DNA from: Saccopteryx bilineata
Taxonomy: Eukaryota > Chordata > Mammalia > Chiroptera > Emballonuridae
Assembly: GCF_036850765.1 (NCBI RefSeq)
Contig: NC_089491.1
Location: 91,110,740-91,174,739, forward strand
DNA length: 64,000 nt
Direction of reading: 5' to 3'
Positions 1 to 12,037 of the stretch are shown in pieces. Made by a program: the position numbers and the translations under genes. How positions within the stretch are numbered: position 1 is the first letter of the stretch; each line of letters begins with the position of its first letter. The notes beneath the pieces were generated by a model. That model ran no database searches and was not told the DNA's origin. It worked only from the letters and a program-made list of their open reading frames with translations.

Positions 1-440
1 GGATACTCACAGGCCTGCATGCAGAAAAAAGTAATACTCCAAACCCAGGTTCTTGTGGCAGCCCTGAGGCCAGCAGAGCAACAGGGGCAAGGCACAGGAG
101 GTGCCCGACTCAAGTCTGGGCCGCAAAGAGGAACGCCGCCAGGAGCTTGCTTTAAATGTGGCAGGGAGGGTCACTGGTCCTGGCAGTGCTCCTACCTGAG
201 GCCACCCACTAAGCCCTGTCCTAACTGCAAGCAGCCCATTCACTGGTAGAGCGATTGCTCCTTTTGGGCAACAGGCTTTTCCTTGTAACTCTACGTGGAG
301 GACAAGCCACCCAAATGGGAGGCCAAGCCAACCAGGCAGGCCCACCGCTCAAACTCCTAGGCCTCATGAATGCTTGACACGACCGGGACTTGAAGACCCC
401 CAGCACCCTCGCCGAGCCCCGAGAATGCTACAAGTAGTGG
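1..440 (+). pseudogene. Endogenous retrovirus gag (nucleocapsid) / start of pro, remnant
   Basis: The open stretch at 19-249 carries a CX2CX4HX4C zinc knuckle (CFKCGREGHWSWQC), the signature of retroviral nucleocapsid, at about residues 44-57. A second CX2CX4HX4C pattern starts at CPNCKQ but is interrupted by a TAG stop just after its His-Trp. Further on, around 315-420 in another frame, the codons resemble the short segment that leads into protease in class I (gammaretrovirus-like) elements. This continuity is my reading of a degenerate frame. The left side runs off the window, so capsid and matrix are not visible. No pol or env is seen between here and the LTR about 150 bases downstream, so most of the provirus is deleted. 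It is a dead, host-resident copy. Class I is inference; two knuckles also occur in other classes. Confidence 0.75.
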
Positions 441-589
441 GACTGCATCCATGAAGTTTCTTGAATCATGGTCAAACCGATGCTTCTACATCCATATACG
501 AGACTACCCTCAGAGCCACCACCTACCATCCTCCCTTCCCCACAACGCCCCTAACCAGCAGGAAGTAGCTAGATGAACAGCGGCACCCG

Positions 590-953
590 TATGTAACATA
601 AAAGGTAGGAATGTGAGGTCGGTTGGCAATGGAGGAAGGTCACGTGAGGAACCTGGTCCAGGAACTTTAGCTGGAACCACCCACACCCATGCAAGCCAAA
701 AGAAACTTCCCAGGAGCCCTTTGAAAAAGAATGACCATTTGTCAGCCAATGAAATTTGCCGTGTCATATCAACTCGACCACATTAACGACTGTATAAATT
801 ACCCCCACGCTTCTTATAAATTATCCCTGCACAACTTCTCTAGTGATAAGGACCAGAGAACATTGTATGGGAAGCACTCTGAATAAAGCTTTTATTATTC
901 CACACTTCGTGGCTATGCCCTTCCTTCTTGCTCAGCGGGGAAAATACCTTACA
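590..953 (+). repeat. LTR of the same endogenous retrovirus (approximate limits)
   Basis: The region has LTR architecture: two TATAAATTA boxes (about 793 and 817), an AATAAA signal at about 882 followed by a T-rich stretch, and a short U5-like tail ending near a CA at about 952. It follows the gag/pro remnant in the same orientation, as expected for a 3' LTR after an internal deletion. The left boundary is a guess because no clear polypurine tract plus TG start is visible. The 441-589 stretch is probably residual internal (late env or 3' untranslated) sequence, but I cannot assign it. Confidence 0.6.
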
Positions 954-1899
954 CTTATGAGGAATCCCATTTATGACTCAGATAAGTGGCTTGTATCAGA
1001 GACTTCCTTATTTGTATACTGGCTTAAAGGCTTTAATTTTCTACACTATAAAGTAAGGGAGACCAGGGGCTCTCTCTCTCTCTCTTGGTTCCTGAAATTA
1101 GCATTGCAGAGGAGAGGCACCAAGATGGTGCAATGCTGAAGGAGAAGCCAGTTTGTACAGAGTTTGAGCAGAGAGAAGGAAATGGGGAACAGAGGTGAGT
1201 AAATTTGGTGAAATAAAAACCTTTGATTCTAGGAATACTCGAATAAGTCAGTGGCTTTGGGAGCTCTGAATAGAAAGGGAAGTATCTTCCCACTGTATGT
1301 ATTTCTCACCCGCCAGGTGCGAGCTAGGATTGAGGGTAATGGCCCACCAGTTCTTGGCTCCATTGTTTCATTACTGTCTGTCCGAAACAAATACGAACCT
1401 GTATGGGCCAGGCAGCTGCTGGCTTTATAGCCACTGTGTGAGGGATCATATGTGGAGGCAAAATTAAATTGTTATCAAATTTTTCACTTATCCCAGAGAT
1501 GTTAAATTCACTTACAGATGAGTATTCTATAACCCTTTAATCTAGCTCTAAGTATGAGGTTTATCTTTGCCTCCACTAGAAGATTTAACTGAAAAAAAAA
1601 ATTCCCTCATTCAATAAATATTAAAAGTTTGTTACAACATATTGCTTCAGATCACCCTTCAAAGTTTTATGCCTTATGTTTCTCTTCTGTACCACCTCAT
1701 CGTGATAATGACAGGGTGAAATTATACTACTGACTGCCTCGTTGGAACATAATTGAAAAGTAGAAGGAACAATTTTCTAAAATAAAGAGTGCATTAAGAA
1801 GATGGGTACATGACACTTAGCTCAGGACCAGACACATAATACATGCTTAAGAAAAGGCAAAAAGGTAAATAGTATTTTTTCCCCTTTAGAATCTACCAG
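954..1899. other. Unassigned intergenic sequence
   Basis: AT-rich sequence with a short (CT)n run near 1071-1084. Reading frames are short and lack recognisable domains. I see no repeat family I can name. Confidence 0.4.
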
Positions 1900-2090
1900 C
1901 ACTGCTCAATAGACCTTTTCTGTAGTGATGGGCACGTTGTGTTGCTGTGCTATACTATACAGCAGACACGTGCCACATGGAGCCACTGAACAACTGATAT
2001 ATTGTTTGTGTGACTGAGCAATTCAGCTTTATTTTAATTAATTGTCATTTAAATAACACATGTGGTTAGTTTCTACCATATTAGACAGCA
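1900..2090 (+). mobile_element. MER5B-like hAT-Charlie non-autonomous DNA transposon remnant
   Basis: The left end (CACTGCTCAATAGA) and right end (ACATGTGGTTAGTTTCTACC followed by ATATTAGACAGC) match the terminal inverted repeat pattern of MER5-type elements. The length of about 190 bp fits the short MER5B form. The internal TTTAATTAATTGTCATTTAAATA segment is also characteristic. Diverged copy; family known to be ancient across placental mammals. Confidence 0.8.
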
Positions 2091-3480
2091 AAAGGACTGC
2101 AAACCACCTGAGAATGGAGTATGTCTTATTCACCATCTCACCACCAAAAATGAGAGCAATTTCTGCAGACAGAAAGAGCTCAGAAATGTTTGAAGAATAA
2201 GTGAAGCAGGTACACGTTTAAAGAAGTGGGGAATAGATTTTTAGCATTCTGGTTGTGAAAAAAAAAAGGGAGAAATTAAGTAAACAGAGTAGATGCATTT
2301 CATAGTGTCCATGGGCTGCTATGGGTCTGTCCATTTCCATCCAGAATAAAAACCCTCAAGCCAAAGACAAACTCACACTACATTCAAACTAGAATAAAAG
2401 CCAATGATCAACTTCTTCCTTTGATGCAATCATTATGCCAGTGCAAAGATCAAAACAATTATCACAGAGGAGAGATGTAGGAAAGATGGAAGAGAGTAGG
2501 TGGGAGGAAGGAAAGTGTGCTGTATTGGTGCTGACCATGAGGCACACAACTTTCTTAGGAGTGTTTGAAGTTCCTGTAATAGCAGCATTCAGGGCTGCAG
2601 AAATGACATTCTATACATTGTCTTTCTGCGTCTTGTAAACTTCCCTCTCACCGCAGAAAGGGGACAGCATACATATAGGATTTGCTTGTCCATACTTAGC
2701 ATTACGCCTCACTAAAATTCATCACCCTCTGAGTCAATGGTCATTTCCAGCTTTTAATGAATTAATTGTGGTCTGCTGGACACCTGGAGGTTATTCACGT
2801 ATAGGGACCATACTGACATTGACTTGTCACTCAGTTTAACTACGGAAATCCAATATAAGAAAAAACTAAATCTCATAAAACATTAAAAATGTCAAACAAG
2901 CACAAGTAATACAGTACCAAAATGAGTATTGCCTGGGAAGTCTGGGATTTTGAAATAATATGATACTGGCTTAGGAAAGTGCATTTGCTGTAGAACAGAT
3001 TGGGGAAAGAAGGGTTAGGGGCAAGACTTTAGAAGGCCGTGTGTGCCATACTGAGCAAGGCCATTAGGGACCCTCTCCAAACAGAAAAGAGAATAGGATG
3101 AAAAGGATATTAGAAACCTTAAGCCAACTGAAAAAGCACTCTACATTTCCATTATAGATGTGAAGAAGATGCAACTAGCAGGACAGCTTAAAAAGCACCA
3201 TGGCACCTAATCCTATAAATTTACATAGATCTTGCATCTCCCAAAGTCAGAAAGATGAGAAACCAGTTTCAGTTCACCAGCATTGGGGCCCAATATATAG
3301 ACTCACAGCATTGATGGTTTAAAAATTGAGGGCAGACCACTTTAAAAATAATGCGCAAAAATTGACATCTACAACTGGCAACTTATAAACAAGAGACTAT
3401 AACTGATCTCTCATTCCAGATTCAGTTGAAAACAGCAGTTCTTGGGTCATTGTTAAAAGCACAGAGTGGGCGCAGAAAGT
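2091..3480. other. Unassigned intergenic sequence
   Basis: No gene seen. Around 3020-3110 the wording (AGAAGGCCGTGTGTGCCATACTG and following) resembles a diverged ancient mammalian interspersed repeat also echoed near 62.4 kb, but I cannot name the family securely. Otherwise AT-rich unique-looking DNA. Confidence 0.35.
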
Positions 3481-5160
3481 TGGAAGTCTACCCAGTCTTT
3501 ATTCTCTGAGAAACAGTGGGGGTCTTGGCTAATAGAGCTGTGAATATTCAGCGAAGGCCAATAATCAGTTTACCACAAATATAGCAACCTTTACAGCTCT
3601 GACAATTTACAGGCTTGCCAGAAAGGACACTCCATACCCACACGCACATTGGGTAAGGGGTGGAGGAAACACCACCCTCATAAGCAAGACTTCAAGGCTT
3701 GCTTTTTGACAATTCTGTCTCAGGAAAAATTAACAATGCCCAGCTTCCTTCACTGCTACTGCCACAGCTAGTATTTTAACATGCCCAAGATTTCTAGATT
3801 TCTAAGGAAGCTGTTGGTATCTAACTTACATAGGAGCAGGCAATGATTTACATGAGTTGTTGGGGAAAAGAAATAAGTCCCTCAAACAGCATGTGGTTAC
3901 TGAGAGATAGATAGCGAGGTGTTCCGAGTGAGCATCCACAGGGTGCACTGATGGTGGACATACCTTGGAGAGCCACCATTATATTCAATTCTTGTTAGGC
4001 TCAGACAAAATGCTGCTGTGCCCATGATAGTCTGCTGAAATTGTATACTTTGTTTCCTGGGTCTTTCTGCCCATGAGGAGCAGGGAATAAAAAACTGCAC
4101 AGAAGCTGAGCTGAAAGAATATTAACACAAATAAGCAGGGGGCATAGCAACAATGTTCCTTCTGGTGGGATGCTTACCGAAACAAAGCAACTGATGGACA
4201 AGGTTCTTAGGAATGCACTCTTACAGATCAAGGCAGTTTGCAAAAGGAAGCAGTCCATAACCTCAACCTCGCACTGGATGCCTCTAGCTGTAGCTGCTAC
4301 AGCCCAGTCTCAATGCTGCCATCAAAGCAGAAACAGTGGAAGAGAATTGAGGTACACGTAATGTGTATGCCCTAGAGTGTGAGGACAAGAAAGCTGGTGC
4401 TAATTTCTTAGCTGCATATTACTAAAGTGGCTACACTTGCTCAGGCAGCCCATATTATAGAGTAAAGAAAGACCAGTGTTATGAGGGGGTAAAAAGAGTA
4501 CACAGGGTAAGGTGCTTGAGAAGCAAAGGATGGGAAGGCATTCCTACTTCTCTTTCATAGCACCCTCAGTGGTTCTGCTGGTTCTACCTGAAGAAGCATA
4601 GGAAGTAGACAAAGAAGCAATAGTCTAGAACTAGTTAAGTGAACAATGGCAAGTCAAGGTAACAGTCACTAGAGGGGTAGGTACAGACTTTCAGAGGGCT
4701 AAAGGCAATGCTTCCTCTACATCAGGGGATCCTCACTGACGGGGAGCCAGGAGGAAGCTGAACAGCTTTTCCTCCACATCAAGCTTACCATTAATAGAGA
4801 CCACAAGCGGCAGACAAAACCATTCTGGCCAGAGCAAGGCCAGAGAGGCTTTTGAATGACTCAAAGATGATGCGACCCTTCCTCTTCTTATCTTCCATGC
4901 CTGTATGCCCTCCAACCCCACTGAGGCCAGAATCAGAAAAGGAAGGAGAAGAATCTGACAGTCACCCATATCAGCCAAACTCAATACAACTCTGTCCCTG
5001 CTCCATGTGATGAGTGGAAGACAGAGGAAAAGAGCAGACAACCCAGACCTCTCACAACTCCAGCTCACCCAAGATGAAGCCCGACCTGCACAGTGGGCAG
5101 AACAGATGTTAAACTGGCACAAGACGAGGGCTTTAGCTTAAATAAAATTGAAACAACATA
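3481..5160 (+). other. Less AT-rich unique stretch; possible old processed-transcript remnant at 4720-5160
   Basis: This stretch is noticeably less AT-rich than its surroundings and contains no transposon signature I recognise. From about 4720 to 5122 a codon-like texture persists across frames on the + strand with several stops. It is followed by AATAAA at about 5140 and an A-rich segment (5150-5195), the layout of an old processed pseudogene or a transcript 3' end. An open frame of 129 codons on the opposite strand at 4733-5122 has no recognisable domain and is probably chance. I do not recognise a parent gene. Confidence 0.25.
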
Positions 5161-5289
5161 AAGTAACAAGAAATACAAGAAATGGAAAAAAAAGTCATAG
5201 ACAACATCAAGTACAAAATAGGATAGGTAAAAATGGAGCATGGTTCAAAGTAAAAATTGAATAAAAATCTAATTGTTTATATTGCCTCA

Positions 5290-5470
5290 CAGCTTTTAGG
5301 CTATTCAATAAGCTGTTATTGTGTTCACATTTAATTCTCACAATTATGGAATAAAAATGTATTACATTCACTTGACAGAAAAGTAAACTGAGGCTAAGAG
5401 AGGTAAACTTTCCAGAGTTCAGTTATTAAGCTGGGATTAGAAACCAGGCCCACTTGGCTCTAAAATACAT
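5290..5470 (+). repeat. MIR SINE remnant
   Basis: The series TTTAATTCTCACAATTATGG, then AGTAAACTGAGGCTAAGAGA, then a degenerate 'gggattagaaaccaggc' block follows the order of the MIR core and 3' region. Strongly diverged, + orientation. Confidence 0.75.
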
Positions 5471-5814
5471 GCTTTAAATTTTTATCTCTCTTCCAATCAT
5501 CTTATTTTCTAGGGGATGGGATAACAGGAACTTAAAAATTCAGAGAGACCTTCTGGGTGTCTGCCAAATGTTTTCAGTAAGAGGATTTATAAATACAAGA
5601 ACAGAGTACGGCAGCAAACTGATGGACTACGGTTGTGGGCCACTACACAGAGATGCATGCCGATGGGACCTGGCACAGCCGGTGGAAGGCAGGAAGGAGG
5701 TCAGTGTCTCAAGAGATGAGCAAGGTAATCTGTCAGTGACTAAATGGAAAAGAGCAACAGAGCCTTGCCGGGAGACTGCAACATTTTCCCCCCAAAAGAC
5801 TGCCATAACAATGT

Positions 5815-6150
5815 CTCCAGATATCTAGTTTTCTAGAACTTTGTTACCCACCCCCAATCAAGAGGTGAAATCTGTCTTTTCTCTTCTTGAGCTGGGTGGA
5901 CCTTTGTGACTACTTTGACCAACAGAATATGGCTCTGAGGTTAGACCATAAGCATGCCACTCACTCTTGGAATGCTTGCTCTTGTAACCCGGCCGTCATG
6001 CTGTGAGTAAGCCTAAGCAGCCTCAGAGAGGCCCATGTAGAGACACCTAAAGACTCCAGCCCATAGCCCTGGATTAGTTATCAAAGTCAGCATCAGACTG
6101 TTAGCCATGGAAATAACTCATCTTGAAAATGGATCCTGAGTGTGCAAGGT
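5815..6150 (+). repeat. MLT1-type MaLR solo LTR remnant
   Basis: The sequence contains successive MLT1 landmarks: TTTGACCAACAGAATATGGC, CTTGGAATGCTTGCTCTTG, GCCGTCATGCTGTGAGTAAG, CCTCAGAGAGGCCCATGTAG and a 3' segment ATCTTGAAAATGGATCCT. The order and orientation match the + strand of an MLT1 LTR. Limits are approximate. No internal MaLR sequence follows. Confidence 0.75.
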
Positions 6151-7195
6151 GAAACTTAATACCCACCAACATTTTGTGTGTATGTGTGTGTGTTTATTTT
6201 GTTTTGCTTTGAGGCCTGCTAATATTTGATAGGCCATACCTTGTAACTGTTTTCAGCTGAGTACATGGACATGCATACATTAGTGATAGGTATATGTGTA
6301 TACTGACCTCAGTGAATAGCCCGTCATTGATAAGGTATAAAATTAAAATTCTGTATTTAACGTCCAATCAGAAAAACAAAACAAAACAAAAACAGCTGAT
6401 ACCACATAGAGCAGAGAGGAGCCATTCCTGAAAACCACACTAACATTGTAGATGTATACAAATGGTTAATATTTGTTATTCCCTTAAGCCTATAAAATCT
6501 AGGAATGGTCTATTTCACTGTAATAGATATAATAGGGATCCAGTCATAGAAACTGGACACTAGGAACTGGATTTTAGTTTCTTGGAATATAGGGAAGAAC
6601 ACATGACAAGATCCTACCTCGGAGGAACTGGATTCTGCAACAGAACTCTATGAGGGAGGAAAAAGATAGAACATCTGTTCCTAGACATTGACTAGAAAGT
6701 AGGAGCTTAATCCCAGGAATGAACGTATAAACCCAATTAGTAAGCACTTAATCAGGGCAGGTTTAACAAGTCTCACTTGATGCTAAGGGGTTAATTGGCC
6801 TCAGATTTGGGAATATGGAGGGCGGGCTATCCTGAGGGACTAGAAACCAGGCAAGTCATTTTACTGAGTTTTGCCCCACAATATATATGTCATTTCAAGA
6901 TTCTTAGTGCCAGAATGGCAAATGAGTTTCAACTTCCAGACAACTCTGATTTATTAGTAGTGGTTGTCTGAAGTAATATATTGAGAAAGACTGTGAGGCA
7001 GCATCCGGCTCAGCTGGAAAGACTGTGATGGTTGATTAATGATGTCTTTCACTAGAGTAGAAAGAACTACTCAACATGCATACCATGCATTTCCTAATCC
7101 TGTTAAATGTGACTAATGGTAAGTGTGGCCCTGATCACAGGGCCCAGTATGAAAACAAACTCAAAAATACCTTAATGCTTTGTACTTTATCAGGT
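6151..7195. other. Unassigned intergenic sequence
   Basis: Contains a short TG-rich run at 6174-6194 and an AAAACAAAAC run near 6375-6395. No gene or nameable repeat. Confidence 0.35.
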
Positions 7196-7199
7196 GTTT

Positions 7200-7375
7200 A
7201 CCACGGAGTAAAGAGTGGTTTTAGAGTCATAAGATTAGTGTTAAACTGGCAGTCTAAACTAATTTACAGTATGACCTTGAGCAAAGCTCTTGATCTCTTT
7301 TCCTCTTCTTCTGCAGCACAAAAATATAAAATCTTCTTGACAAGGTTATTCTGAGGTGAATGTCAGAACACAAAG
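7200..7375 (+). repeat. MIR SINE remnant
   Basis: AGTATGACCTTGAGCAAAGC, then CTCTTTTCCTC, then AAAATATAAAATC, then AAGGTTATTCTGAGG reproduce in order the MIR blocks for 'tgaccttgggcaagtc', 'cctcagtttcctcat', 'tgtaaaatggg' and 'gggttgttgtgagg'. Diverged, + orientation. Confidence 0.6.
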
Positions 7376-8014
7376 AATATGCTTTGTAGACCGTAAAGGC
7401 TATATGCATATTAGGTATTATTAAGACTTATTTTATTATGGCACATTCTTTCTGCATTTTGATCCAAGCCTGTAAGTCTTATTTGTTTGAATGTTTTCAC
7501 TTTCTATATTTAATCCATCACAAGTGCCATTCAATCCTCTTGTAAAGCAAGAGTCCTTTCCTTTCTGTTCCCTCAGAGACCTCCTCAGTTTCTTTTTTGC
7601 TGCCTAATACTTGCTTTTACGACACTATCCTCAAAATTGATGGCTTTTCATGGCCAAATTGGTTACCCACAATCAGGTTAAGCTATAGGTCGGAAGAAAC
7701 AAATTCTGAACAAATCATGAAGAAGAATCAGGTAGACTGACCTAGGTAGGCACCAGGAACTTGCTAGAAGAGAACAGAATCAAGGGTCCAGGTGGGCTCC
7801 TGAAATCTAGAAATAGAGTGGGAATCAAAAGTTTCTAAGTCAGGAATCCAGGTAAAAGTCTGGCTCATAGGAATTAAATTACAGAGATAAACAGGCAAAA
7901 AATACAGGGCATAAGTATTAGAAAACTTTCCAATAAATCAATGCTGATATAAAGAACTTGCATTTGCTTCCCTAAAAGTTGTGATCCTGACTTTTCCTAG
8001 TTTCAGTCAGAATG

Positions 8015-8016
<2 letters not shown>
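7376..8016. other. Unassigned intergenic sequence
   Basis: AT-rich, short open frames only. No repeat family recognised. Confidence 0.35.

Positions 8017-8052
<36 letters not shown>
8017..8052. repeat. (CA)n microsatellite
   Basis: About 18 uninterrupted AC/CA dinucleotides. Confidence 0.97.
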
Positions 8053-8055
<3 letters not shown>

Positions 8056-8113
8056 TTTCCATAAATGCATTCTTTTAGCTAAGGGAGATCTGTTGTTAAA
8101 ATCTTAAAAATCC

Positions 8114-8487
8114 TGGCCCTGGCTGGTTGGCTCAGTGGTAGAGCATTGGCCTGGCGTGCAAGAGTCTTGGGTTCGATTCCCAGCCAGGGCACACAGGAGA
8201 AGCGCCCATCTGCTTCTCACCCCTCCCCCTCTCCTTCCTCTCTGTCTCTCTCTTCCCCTCCAGCAGCCAAGGCTCCATTGGAGCGAAGTTGGCCCAGGCA
8301 CTGAGGATGACTCTGTGGCCTCTGCCTCAGGTGCTAGAATGGCTCTGGTTACAACAGAGCAATGCCCCAGATGGGCAGAGCATCGCCCCCTCATAGGCAT
8401 GCTGGGTGGATCCCAGTCAGGTGCATGCGGGAGTCTGTCTGACTGCCTCCCCATTTCCAACTTCAGAAAAATACAAAAAAAAAAAAA
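8114..8487 (+). mobile_element. tRNA-derived SINE, family A (Rhin-1-like)
   Basis: The 5' end is tRNA-like: A box in GGCTCAGTGGTAGAGCATTGG and B box GGTTCGATTCC, closing with CCAGGGC, which pairs with the opening GCCCTGG. A pyrimidine-rich block, the unrelated body (AAGGCTCCATTGGAGCGAAG and onward) and an A-tail after AGAAAAATAC follow. The flanking duplication ATCTTAAAAATCC (8101-8113) / ATCTTGAAAATCC (8488-8500) supports insertion by L1-type retrotransposition. This family is the commonest element in the window. Confidence 0.93.
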
Positions 8488-8500
8488 TCTTGAAAATCCA

Positions 8501-10690
8501 GCATCCTGCATCAATCTTTCTGTACTGGATAAAAGGTCCACTTTCTATTTCCTGAATAGTGGTTCACTTTGCATCTCTATTTACTTATAACATTCTCTGC
8601 ATGCCAGCCTCAGACCCAAATCCTGTGTTCTAGCCTCCCTTATTGAAATTTTCTCCATGGGTTAAGACCCAGCTCATAATGCTACAGACCTGAGTTAACA
8701 CCTGGAAGGAACCTTTGTCTCTCTCTCTCTGTCTTTCTCTCTCTAGTGTTTCTTAACAGTATGCATTTAGCAATTATCATACATCATATTCCCAGATGTC
8801 TATAACAACTGCAGATGTCTAATTTCTTCACACTGGATTGTTAGCTAACTTCCAAAGGGTATCAAGAATGGTTTTCATGCTTTTTATTTCTCTTATTACA
8901 TTTTATCTATAGAAGGGGCCCCAAAATAATTTTAAATAAATATAAATTGATTTATAACATAAGTGGCTTACTAGACTTTTTGGCTCTAAATGGATTTTAC
9001 TGATTTCTGAATTAAGCGATGAATAGCCAGAAAAAGTTAAAAGCACATTACTTTCATTGTGCACAAAAAAACAGCTAGATACATTCTGTTTCATGACAAA
9101 GCAATCATCAGCCCTCAAAGGGTATTTCTGAAATGCTGTGTGTTGGGTATAAAACAACATTTTTTCACTACTTAAATAATTTCAAACTACAATTTTAAAA
9201 GCAGCAATTTTCCCATCCACAGAAAATTTCTATCATCTATTCCTTTTCTTAGACAAAGTTAATCTTTTTTTATTTGATAATACCAAAGAATTTTCAAAGC
9301 TATTTTGTCCCCTTTTTTAACTTCAATTGAAGAGATATTGTTTTATCCAACATGTGTAAAAGTTTTAATTTAATATTAAAAGTCAAATTAATAAAAGATA
9401 ATTATCAGATAACAGTTCTTCCTGGCAGTTTTATTTGAATATATATTCAAATATATTCAATATATATATTGTGGAAGACTGAGCTTCTTTGTGTGTAAAA
9501 ATAATAGACAAAATGTAGTTCTCCGAGGGAGAGAGAAAAGGAAAAGAACTCTTTAAGTGATAAAAAGAAAATGTATATGGCTTCAGCCAAATAGAGGTAA
9601 TATTCTTGTCTCTAAACCTCTGAGCCATGGTCTGGAATTGCTGCTGGTCTACAATTAGATTATCATCACCTCTCTAGCCTCTTTCCTGATCAACTTGATG
9701 ATAATCTCTTGACTTCCACATATTTGCCAAGGAAATGTAACCTTGAATATTTGCTCCCAATCTGTGAATGATGAATGTGAAGGAAGAATATAAACACAGA
9801 GATATCCAGCACAATGAGAGTACATCAATATTAAAAAAAATAATGAAGATAGTATAAGACCAAGGGTACCCAGGAAACAGGAGAAGAAAAATCTGTCAAT
9901 ATGAAAGTTGGAATCTCATACTGCCTTTTCTAAATGTTTAGCTGGGAAAGATATGGGAGGAACTTGGGGAACTTATTTTGTAGCCAGTAGAACTACTGTA
10001 AATGACTCTTTTTCTGAGTTAATCTTGAAATATGGTACTGATGGACCTTTATGGCATGGGTAGCCTATACATTAATTCCATTTCCTTTAGCCCAGTATCC
10101 TCAATATTATTTTGCATTATGCCAAGACACAAGCTACAGGGTTTAATAAGGATCTAGTTACCAACAGAAACTAACTTTACACACATAATAGTGACATCTA
10201 AAAGATTAAATGAATAATGGTCACTAAACTATTGGAATAACACCCCAACCAGTCAGAACAAATTCAGGCTGTGAATAACTTATATGGCCAGACCAGTGTG
10301 TATTAGCTCTGCTCATTGGTCACTTAGGAGTGATTTCTTTTCGTTGCTCCCAGTGCTGTCAATATCACCATCTTATTAGCTATTACAATAACATATTTGC
10401 ATAATAACAAATTTTTGAAAATTAATACCTCTTTCTCTACAGAGAAGAAAGATCTAGTAAATACTGAAAAGCTATAGGAAGTATCCTTTGCCATAGTAAA
10501 TACCTCTCTGCTCTACCAAGCAGACTTTACCAATTTTGAAGTGGCATGAATGCTATGGTTACTTGTGTAAGGCAATCCATGTCCAACAATACCTCAATGT
10601 TACTCCATAATTAAAACAGTACAAACCATTTTTTTAATAGTCATTTCTAGTGACAAAAATTTAACACTTGAGAAAACCAATTCATTAAAC
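8501..10690. other. Unassigned AT-rich intergenic sequence
   Basis: No gene or nameable repeat. Short (CT)n near 8719-8743 and an A+T palindromic stretch near 9435-9470 are the only textures. Confidence 0.35.
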
Positions 10691-10702
10691 AGTAAAAATT
10701 AG

Positions 10703-11106
10703 CCTGACCAGGCGGTGGTATAGTGGCTAGAGCATCAGACTAGGACATGGAGGACCCAGGTTCAAAACCCCAAGGTCACCGGCTTGAGCGTGGTCCTCAT
10801 CTGGCTTGAGTGTGGGTTCACCAGTTTCAATGCAAGGTCACTGGCTTGATTGTGGGATCATAGACATGACCCCATGGTCTCTGGCTTGAGCCCAAAGGTC
10901 ACTGGCTTGAGCAAGGGATCACTTTCTCTGCTGGAGCCCCTGTTCAAGGTCTATACAAGAAATCAGTCAATGAACAACTAAAGGAGCCAAAATGAAGAAT
11001 TGATGCTTCTCATCTCTCTCCATTCCTGCCTGTCTGTCCCTATCTGTCCCTCTCTCTGACTCTCTGTATGTCTTTGTCACAAAAAATAAAAATAAATAAA
11101 TAAAAG
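10703..11106 (+). mobile_element. tRNA-derived SINE, family B
   Basis: It starts CCTGACCAGGCGGTGG, with a tRNA-like head containing GGTTCAAAACCC as a mutated B box. Repeated 'ggtcactggcttgag' units follow, then a (CT)-rich end with CTGTCTGTCCCTATCTG and an A-rich tail. Flanks show the duplication AGTAAAAATTAG (10691-10702 and 11107-11118). It differs in body sequence from family A and has an internal tandem array of 'tcactggcttgag' units; here the array is longer than in the other two copies. Confidence 0.9.
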
Positions 11107-11217
11107 AGTAAAAATTAGGAGTATAGCATATAGAAGTAATGTTGAGAGAAAGAAGTCAAGTTATATATGTAAATCAGTTCCACAGAGTAGAGAGAGACTT
11201 AAGAATCATCTATCCAG

Positions 11218-11615
11218 GCCCTGGCCGGTTGGCTCAGCGGTAGAGCGTCGGCCTAGCGTGCGGAGGACCCGGGTTCGATTCCCGGCCAGGGCACACAGGA
11301 GAAGCGCCCATTTGCTTCTCCACCCCTCCGCCACGCTTTCCTCTCTGTCTCTCTCGTCCCCTCCCGCAGCCAAGGCTCCATAGGAGCAAAGATGGCCCGG
11401 GCGCTGGGGATGGCTCTGTGGCCTCTGCCCCAGGCGCTAGAGTGGCTCTGGTCGCAACATGGCGACGCCCAGGATGGGCAGAGCATTGCCCCCTGGTGGG
11501 CAGAGCTTCGCCCCTGGTGGGCGTGCCGGGTGGATCCCGGTCGGGCGCATGCGGGAGTCTGTCTGACTGTCTCTCCCTGTTTCCAGCTTCAGAAAAATGA
11601 AAAGAAAAAAAAAAA
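11218..11615 (+). mobile_element. tRNA-derived SINE, family A, young copy
   Basis: Near-consensus copy with intact A and B boxes (GGCTCAGCGGTAGAGCGTCGG; GGTTCGATTCC), many retained CpGs, A-tail, and a perfect 17-bp target-site duplication AAGAATCATCTATCCAG (11201-11217 and 11616-11632). Retained CpGs and the perfect duplication mean a recent insertion. Confidence 0.96.
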
Positions 11616-11632
11616 AAGAATCATCTATCCAG

Positions 11633-11864
11633 TCTCTCTGTTACAATATTCATAATAGGTAGTCATCTAGGGTCTTCTGATTTGTAACTAGGGATAGTGA
11701 GCTCATTAATTTTAATATAGTTCTATATATTTACTTTCCCGTGTACTAATCTTAATTCTGCTTGTTTGACATCCTATTCCATTTGCAATTGCACCCAATA
11801 ATTTCATCTACTCTTTTCCCTAACATAGGTTCATTTTGAACAAGTTCATATTAGTAAGTGAAGA
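11633..11864. other. Unassigned intergenic sequence
   Basis: Short AT-rich stretch between two repeats; nothing recognised. Confidence 0.3.
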
Positions 11865-11986
11865 ACTTACTGCCTGTAAACCTTGAGCAAGTGACTGTGA
11901 AGGTTACTTTCTGTGCCTCAGTTTCTTCATCTTTAAAATGGAGATAACACTAGTAGCCATCTCCTAAGGTTGTTGGAGGAGCTATG

Positions 11987-12037
<51 letters not shown>

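Noticed and set aside
4733..5122. 129-codon minus-strand frame as a small secreted or membrane protein
   Set aside because: No signal of family, no start context, and the + strand shows the better (though weak) transcript-like layout.
9435..9470. A/T palindrome (TATATATTCAAATATATTCAATATATA-like) as a regulatory site
   Set aside because: Short AT simple-sequence effect, no accompanying element.
11218..11300. tRNA-like A and B boxes that could be called a tRNA gene (also at 8114, 17471, 43751 and the antisense copies)
   Set aside because: They are the heads of SINEs with non-tRNA bodies, A-tails and target-site duplications; no anticodon arm of a functional tRNA is supported.
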